DNA from: Onthophagus taurus
Lineage: Eukaryota; Arthropoda; Insecta; Coleoptera; Scarabaeidae
DNA length: 64,000 nucleotides
Assembly: GCF_036711975.1 (NCBI RefSeq)
Contig: NC_091970.1
Span: 3,665,501-3,729,500, forward strand
Direction of reading: 5' to 3'
This document shows positions 57,598-64,000 of the stretch, in pieces; position 1 is the first letter of the stretch; each line of letters begins with the position of its first letter. The notes beneath the pieces were generated by a model. It was given only the letters and a program-made list of their open reading frames with translations. It did no database searches and was not told the DNA's origin. The position numbers and the translations under genes were made by a program.

Positions 57598-59370
57598 TTA
57601 TGATTCATCCAAATCCTCTTGATCAACCATTTCAAAATCCTTACCTGTGCTCGATCGTTGACTCGATTCACTTTCGCTCTCAGAACCTCCCCCGGTTATA
57701 ACCTCAACTTGACTCCCCCCATTATCAGGTTGACTAAAACAAAAATCATAAATTCCTTTTTAATTTAATCCAAAAAATAAATACTTTTCATCATCTCCAT
57801 TTGATTTATTAACTTTTCGTTGTCTCAACAAATTCTCATCATTTTTAATGTCTTCTTCATTATCTTTCCGATCGATTTCATCTTCTCCATCAGATTCTTT
57901 ATCTTTCTTCTTTTTTTTTGATTTTTTAATTTCATTTTTTCCTTTATATTCATACTTAAATCAAAAACGAATTTAATTTGATTTATTTTTTTATTTTAAT
58001 TTACTAACGTGATAAAGGGGCCAAAACGAAGCGAAGAATCCCACGTCTTCGGTTAAATTTGGAAGAATCCATATGTGATGTTTTCCAATAGTGAATATCC
58101 AAACGAGGCAAAAAATTATTAATCGTAGAACAACTAAGAGTATAATAAAAACCAAAAAACCCGCCGCGGCTATGCTTAAATAATAAACCCCCAATCGAAC
58201 TGATGGAGGCCATAACGGGAACAAACAAATTCCGATTGCCCCCAAAACTAACAATGTACCACATATCCAATAATAAAAAGGAATTGGTTCATAAATCCAA
58301 ACGTAAGCGTCCAATCCATCAACGAATCTTTGATCGTTATGCATTTCTAAACGCACTTTACGTTTACGTTTTGATTTCTCCGTAATTTCCGCGTTTCCCT
58401 CAACCACACTACTTTCAGCATCCGTTCCTTTTTCGCCCTTTTCCTTTTTCTTCTCATCCCCACTCTCAACTTTTTTATCTTTCTTTTTAGACTTTAATTC
58501 TTGTTCCGAAACCGGCACTTTTCTAGCGCGATGATAAAATCTATGTTCCAACAATAATTGAAGAAAATTAACAACATCGTTCCTAGTTTCGAATAAAGCA
58601 TCGGTTCCTTGCGCGAATTTCGACTCTAAAAGCCCATCGATAGCTCTGTATCCTAAAAAAATTATTTATTCAAAAAATTTTTGAGGTTATGTTTTTCTAA
58701 CCTGTAAAATATTCGACATTGTGATTTAAAAATTTCGTTTTCTTTATGGGAACGTTTTTTCGAAGCCATTTAGCGACTTTATATTCGTCTTTAGACGGTT
58801 TTGGGTCGTTTTCGTCTCCATGAGGTCCAAAATCCTAAAAATAATTTAATTAAAATAAGAATTAGTAATTGTTATTCATAGGTGGCGCTGTTCATCAAAA
58901 CAAGTTAAATGTCAAAGTGATTTTTACCGAAATAAAACGAGGTTTATTTGGAATATCCCGTTAAATAAGGTAATGTATCTTAAATTTATCGTTAAAACAC
59001 GATTTCGATTGTAATTAATCATTGTTTTATGCCGAAATAAAACGATTAGGTTGTTGACGTTTCTTGACATTGAATTACATCGGTAATTACGTCCATAACT
59101 AATTAAAATAGAAATAGTAACATTATAACATATTAGGTACAATTTTGACAAATATCTCTCTTTTAAGATATTTTTGTAAACGTCAGCTAAAATTCATCGT
59201 AACATATTTCATATGTCGGATCATTTCAACGTGATATAAACAAATTTATTTGTTGATACGCGGGTAAGTACATTTTTAGAGCCCTTTTCAAATAGATTTT
59301 AAGAATATATATTTTAGGTTTTTGTAATACTCACGTCTTTTCGTTTCTTGCCTTTACGCTTTTCCGCCAT
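57598..59370 (-). CDS. Sec62: SEC62, ER protein translocation subunit
   Basis: Membrane protein that works with SEC61 and SEC63 in post-translational import into the ER. Exons 59370-59335, 58834-58702, 58652-58009, 57954-57785 and 57733-57598 give 372 residues. A basic start (MAEKRKGKKRKD) is followed by the cytosolic domain KDEYKVAKWLRKNVPIKKTK, EYFTGYRAIDGLLESKFA and LLEHRFYHRARKV, a lysine-rich linker, VRLEMHNDQRFVDGLDAYVW, then two membrane segments (YYWICGTLLVLGAIGICLFP; YYLSIAAAGFLVFIILLVVL) and GFFASFWPLYHYEY. The C-terminal tail is K/E/S-rich. All are family hallmarks. Divergent from DNAJC28. Confidence 0.96.
58879..58889 (+). promoter_or_regulatory. CTCF-like motif in the first long SEC62 intron
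   Basis: TAGGTGGCGCT, the G variant also seen at 2084-2094. The intron also repeats CCGAAATAAAACGA at about 58927 and 59031. Confidence 0.35.
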
Positions 59371-59614
59371 GTTGACAGTTGACAATTATGTGACGTCATG
59401 ATGACCAACCTTATATTTTATTATTTTTATAGGTTTTTTAACTAAAAAAATCATTAAATTATAATTTATTTAATATTCATATCAATAATAAATTAATAAC
59501 AAGAAATGTATTAAACGATTTATTATTAAACTAATTATGGGACGCCATCTATTGACTTAATTCTCAACACAACTGTCAAATATTAAGTTTTAAATGATTT
59601 CTTTTTTAGGTTAA
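59371..59614. promoter_or_regulatory. Shared promoter of SEC62 and DNAJC28
   Basis: A 244-base head-to-head gap. TGACGTCATGATG near 59390 contains a perfect CRE/ATF palindrome TGACGTCA, only about 20 bases from the SEC62 start codon; ATF/CREB-type sites are common in ER-stress genes such as SEC62 (inference). A CTCF-like CGCCATCTA is at 59543-59551. Confidence 0.55.
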
Positions 59615-60740
59615 ATGGCTCTTTATGTTTTAAATAAAATTCCTACCATAAAAATGTGCAAACACCTTTGTTGTAAAGGATATTATTCAACAAAACCTTT
59701 ATTAACGCAATTAGATTACAAAGTACGTTTTTTTTTTTAAATTTGGTTTACTTAAATTTGTGTAGAAATGTTATCAAGTTTTAGAAATACCCGAAGACAG
59801 CGACCAAGAGCATATTCGACAAGCCTATATAACGTTGGTGAAAAAGTACCACCCAGATAGAGGTGAAGGAAACGATGATAAATTCAAAGAAATCGATGTA
59901 GCGTTTAAGACTTTAATGGATAAAAAATCGAAAGAACGATGGGATGTTGAAATCGATGAGTCCCCCGATGCCCAAGAATACGATATTAAGCACACAGCGC
60001 CTCAACATAGACAATTTTTAAGTTACGAAGGTATCGGAACTGGCACCGTTTTTCAACGGGAGAAGCAATACTCGAAATTAAAAGCGATGCAAGCAGCCGT
60101 TAACGTTCTTTCGCATCGTATGCAAAAAGCGGCTGCGGAAGAAAAAGCTTTGATGCAAAAATCATCGTTGAAACACAAAATTAAAACTAAATATGGCTAC
60201 GAGAGGTTGGTCGAAGATCTGATACAAGAAGCGATATCAAAAGGGCAATTTAGTAACTTATCTGGAAGTGGAAAACCGCTAAAAAACATTCACGATAAAA
60301 ATCCTTACGTCGATTTTGTTACTCATAAAATAAACGAGATTTTAATCGAAAATGGATTCACCCCCGAGTGGATTACCTTGCAAAAAGAGATCCGACAAGA
60401 TATGGGGGTCCTCAAAGATAGTTTATTGATGGAAAGGAAACAAATTGGCCCAATTCCTTTAAGCAACGACGATAAATACATTTGGAGTGATGTTGTCGAG
60501 AGGCATCGGATTTTGGTTGATGCGATTAATAAAAAAATCACCAAGTATAATTTAGTCGTACCTGTTTTAACCAAGCAAATGTTTTTAATTGACATTTTAA
60601 AAGAGTCGGAGAAAATTTTAGAAACCGGGTTGAATAACACTCAAGTTCCCCCAGAAAATCATCAAAATGACAGTTCTAACCTCCAAAATGATACTTCTTC
60701 GTTATTTGGGTTTATAGATAGCCTATTTAATAAGAAGTAA
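59615..60740 (+). CDS. DNAJC28: DNAJC28, J-domain protein with DUF1992
   Basis: Exons 59615-59722 and 59766-60740 encode 360 residues. The first 36 residues are basic and Cys-containing (MCKHLCCKGYYSTKP) and could be a mitochondrial presequence. The J domain follows (KCYQVLEIPEDSD, then VKKYHPDRGEG with the HPD motif that stimulates Hsp70). After a linker comes the DUF1992 domain: LVEDLIQEAISKGQFSNLSG, SGKPL, YVDFVTHKINEILIENGF and PEWITLQKEI, the classic signature. In mammals the protein is linked to Golgi/mitochondrial trafficking. The ATG is the first after an upstream stop. Confidence 0.94.
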
Positions 60741-61128
60741 AAGAAATAAGTTAATAATAGTTAGAATTATTTATTTTATTGTTTAAAAAATTAAATCAAA
60801 TTAAATTTAATTAAATTAAATTGACGTTTCAACAAAAATGACGATTAATTAAATTTTTAATTTAATTTATTAATTAATTAAATAAATTTATTTTTGTGAG
60901 GGGTGAATTCAAATGCTTTAATAAAAGATATTTATTTAAAATGATTTATTTAATTATTGTTATTGTAAATTTTTTTGTTTATATTTTAGGTTGGTATTAA
61001 AATGTCACATGACTTTAAATGTGAGTGGTGTTAACAACTTGACGACGTTAAAGTTTCCTAAAGGACGGTGTTAAAATTTAACGTAATGCAATCGTCGCGC
61101 AGAAAAAAATCTGTCAAAATCCCATAAA
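60741..61128 (+). other. Gap between DNAJC28 and SZRD1
   Basis: AT-rich, no gene. Contains AAATTGACGTTTCAAC and TTTTAGGTTGGTATTAAAATGTCA, which belong to short motifs common across the window's non-coding DNA. The last 60 bases are the SZRD1 leader. Confidence 0.5.
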
Positions 61129-61859
61129 ATGGCTTCCAAACAGCAGGAATTAGATATAATAGAGAGTTGGGAGCAAATTGAGGAAACCGAAGTATGTAAA
61201 TAAAACCACATTAAATTTGGGCACCCCCTTGCTTTTATCGTTTCTTTACCTTTCCCCTAAGTTAAGAGTTGAATCGTTACTTACGTACAACACTTCCTCA
61301 CTGTTACTCACCATGTGTCCTCGTTTTAAAGGTTAGAATTTAATTTGCGTTTGTTTTAAGGATATCGAAAGGAAATTAAACAAACTTATCCCGTCCAAGA
61401 GTTTGGCCGATACCAAAACGTAAGTAACAATCAGTTTTAGTTTGATTAATTAATTTTTTTAATTTAATAGTAACAAATTAAACGGTACAAGTATAGGGAT
61501 CATCTTAACCGGAGATGATGCTTTACGATCGCAATATGTACCACCAGAACCCACAGTAAAGATATTAAAACGACCGACGAATAACCAAACCAATAACGAT
61601 GCGAAAGTGTTTCAACCGAAGAAAACGTTAAAAGAACGAGAACAAGAATATGCGAAAGCACGACTTAGGATATTAGGAGAAGCCTCTTCTCATGAGAAAG
61701 ACGATGAGAAGTAAGCGGTTTAATAAGAAATAATTTTAATTAATTAATTAATGTTTTAGAATCTGCATACAAAACAAATTGAAATCAAGTGAAAGTGAAA
61801 ATGTTTTAAGACAACCTCGAGGTCCAGATGGTACGAAAGGTTTTACGATACGCAGATAG
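61129..61859 (+). CDS. SZRD1: SZRD1, SUZ RNA-binding domain-containing protein
   Basis: Exons 61129-61191, 61361-61419, 61471-61710 and 61760-61859 encode 153 residues; the human protein has 152. Opening DIIESWEQIEETE and the block GIILTGDDALRSQYVPPEP are characteristic. The SUZ motif covers VKILKRPTN through KKTLKEREQEYAKARLRILG, a charged helix that binds RNA in this family, and the end PRGPDGTKGFTIRR is the SUZ-C signature. Function is poorly known; RNA binding is expected. Confidence 0.95.
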
Positions 61860-62666
61860 TATTCTGTGTATTGTATAGAAACGTTGATACGTTTAATAAA
61901 TCTGCAACAATTTTCCTTTTTTTTTTAAAGACGTCTTTAATGTTTATATTAATATATATACGTAAAAATGAACATTGAGACCGTTAAGAAAAGCCAGTCA
62001 TTTTGTACATATATACATATTTAAATTTTCTTTAATTCGAGCTCTCTTAATATAAAACATAAGATTTTTCATTTTAATCAAATTTTTTTTGCATTTTTTT
62101 AAGCGTCGTTAAAACTATGTAATAGGGTACTTTTTTTTTAGTTTAAGATTGCGTTAATTACGATATTTTTATTGAACGTGATAACGATCATGGCTTGGCG
62201 AAGTTGCTTCATAAAAACGATGAATTATTTTTAAGGATCAAAATCAAAATGTTTATGAGGCAATATTTTACTATGATTGCTGTGTTTAAAATTATAATAC
62301 GGTGTGAATGTGTTAATTTGTAAACTAAATATAAACTAAAACATTAAAATAATAATTTATTTTCATTGACTAGTATTTCACAGAGAGAATAAACAAATTT
62401 TATTTTAATACGGAAAACATTATTCTAATTGTATTCATCTAAATAAAATAGATGATATTTAAGTATTTAGGGAATGTGTGATATGTTTTTTTAAACAAAG
62501 AGCAAAAAAACTGGCCACTAGAATATCACAATTAAGGAATACAATTATAATAATTAATTATTGGAGCCAAATTGGAGAACTTTGGCTACGTTCGAGACTA
62601 GCTTCTCACATCAAAATACACTCGCATTGAAAATCTTTAATTCGAAATAATAGTAACCGTTTTTAA
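61860..62666. other. SZRD1 and C1GALT1 3'UTRs, convergent
   Basis: No gene. AATAAATCTGC at 61892 lies very close to the SZRD1 stop and could be an early poly(A) signal; many other A/T-rich candidates follow. From the right, the C1GALT1 3'UTR enters; on the minus strand, a likely signal lies near 62385-62410. Confidence 0.5.
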
Positions 62667-63895
62667 TTATGATGTAGGTTCTTTCGTTGAAGAATCAATC
62701 GGTGGTGGTGGTGGTGACGATATCACTTTATCAATTGGATTCACTTTGTAATTGATTCCGTAAGGTCTTAAATGATATATTAAGTACTCCAACACGTACA
62801 TTTGATTGGGGCTCACGTAATGAAACGAAACTGCGTTATCGGAGCAACAATCCATACCCTAAATCAAAAATATTTAATTTTTAGGTTATGTTTTAACTGT
62901 CAAATTTTAATTATAACTTACCTCAGTGGTTTCGTAATACACATACTTCCAATACCAAAACGATTTAGGGCTATGCCCCGGAATTAAGTGATGTTCGGGA
63001 ACGAACGGGAAAAATCTTCCACGACCCAAAGAATCCCGAGTATCCCCAGCCTCAACCCCAACCCCTTCCAAACATTTCCCCATTTCAACATCTTCGGCTC
63101 CACTACTCGATGGGCTACACACCGTTTCATTACGTAATCCATACTACAAAAAATTTTTTAATTTGTTTTAGCTATAAAATATTTTTTTTTACTTCAACGA
63201 ATCTTCTCAACGCTTCCTTGCTTAACACATAACCAGCCCCTCCGCTCATATAACCTTGTTTCACGTACGGTTTAAATCTGCACCCAAAATACAAAGGATC
63301 CCTTGATTTATAAGGATAAAGCATGTATCGTAGATTCTCCAAAACCACATAAGTATCATCGTCCGCCTTTAAGAACCACTCAGCCTCGTTAAAATGGAAG
63401 TTGTATATGTATTTAAAAGCAGCCTTTGTTTTAGCCCATAAATTATCTCTTCCTTCCTCTACGTCCAAACCAATCGCAGGTAAACCAGGTTCTAAAGATA
63501 AAATAACCTCAAAAAATTAAATGTCAATTTGAAGTCTCAATTTAAATTTCTAACCTGATTCTGAGCTCATGAATAAAATTTTGTTGCATCTTTTCCCCCA
63601 AGTATTTTTAACGTGGCGAGCTTTTTTTTCGTGATTATCCGGCCCGGTCATAACCCAACATAAAATTGGTACTTTTTTGGTTAAATCGCGCGCGACCGAG
63701 TCGTCTTCGTCTTTGTGGAACTCCTCCTCGGGGCTATGTTGTCCCGGATCGATTAATGGTCCTTCCGCCGCATGGATGTCTCTGTAAGAATGGGGATCGT
63801 CGGAAATCGAGTGCGGAATCCAATAGAAAGTGAACGTAAATCCGACCACGAATCCAATTATCAATGTGAAAATTAGTTGCTTGTTTACTGGAACG
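62667..63895 (-). CDS. C1GALT1: Core 1 beta-1,3-galactosyltransferase (C1GALT1/T-synthase), 5' end outside window
   Basis: Golgi type II enzyme that adds Gal to GalNAc-Ser/Thr, making core 1 O-glycans. Four exons are seen: 63895-63555, 63491-63193, 63143-62922 and 62858-62667, about 351 residues. The first begins inside a codon after an acceptor, so an upstream exon with the start lies beyond the right edge. Features: anchor [54 protein letters not shown], the metal-binding DDD in [56 protein letters not shown] and [12 protein letters not shown], then [16 protein letters not shown]. The tail ends with a proline run. It is a typical insect member; several paralogues exist in insects, so the exact orthologue is not fixed. 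Confidence 0.92.
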
Positions 63896-64000
63896 CTAAA
63901 AAAACAATTTAGCAGGGCTTGATTTAAATGAAATAAAACAAAATTTTTTGACATTGATAAAAATGAGCGTATTAAAAAAGTCTTTATTGAGATTTACAAG

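Noticed and set aside
63896-63960. N-terminus [19 protein letters not shown] for C1GALT1
   Set aside because: The TTTTTTTAG acceptor at 63896-63897 marks the exon edge; the residues upstream are translated intron.

Overview
The window looks like nuclear DNA from an insect, most likely a beetle or a similar holometabolous insect. It is very AT-rich. Coding genes are cut by many introns of about 45-60 bases with GT-AG ends, gene order is dense, and the recognisable proteins are single-copy animal genes with insect-like sequence (spinster, a short LIM-only protein, loki/Chk2, trifunctional GART). There is no bacterial operon structure, no CRISPR array and no rRNA or tRNA gene that I can support. 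All gene models were joined by hand from splice signals and reading-frame phase; names rest on remembered family motifs, not on a search.

Layout. 1-5.3 kb: no confident gene; a tandem repeat and several GC-rich regulatory-looking islands. 5.3-10.7 kb (+): PAN2 deadenylase. 11.1-12.7 kb (-): an F-box protein I cannot name. 13.0-15.9 kb and 16.6-21.5 kb (-): tandem pair of GT92 (DUF23) Golgi glycosyltransferases; a tiny TOM7 gene sits inside an intron of the first copy, and a transposon-like element lies in the 5' region of the second. 24.0-26.4 kb (+): GTF3C3 (TFIIIC). 27.0-34.0 kb (-): a moonraker/KIAA0753-like centriolar protein, interleaved antisense with a three-LIM-domain gene (28.8-31.8 kb, +). 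34.4-37.0 kb (+): CCDC74/92-like coiled-coil protein. 38.9-48.6 kb (+): spinster-type lysosomal MFS transporter with duplicated alternative exons. 49.8-51.5 kb (-): Chk2/loki. 52.4-55.8 kb (+): GART. 55.9-56.5 kb (-): TTC36. 57.6-59.4 kb (-): SEC62. 59.6-60.7 kb (+): DNAJC28. 61.1-61.9 kb (+): SZRD1. 62.7-63.9 kb (-): C1GALT1, cut by the right edge.

The genes are housekeeping functions without a shared pathway: mRNA decay, Pol III transcription, purine synthesis, ER translocation, O-glycosylation, DNA damage signalling, lysosomal transport, centriole biology. Four head-to-head pairs probably share promoters: moonraker/CCDC74-like, Chk2/GART, SEC62/DNAJC28 and, less tightly, the GT92 copy 2/GTF3C3 region.

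The signals most worth a second look are a Nab2/ZC3H14-type CCCH zinc finger inside PAN2; a CTCF-like 9-mer that occurs 13 times exactly in non-coding DNA of this window; the alternative-exon architecture of spinster (two first exons, two equal-length 262-base internal exons, three C-termini); the nested TOM7; and an apparent 2-base frameshift in Chk2.
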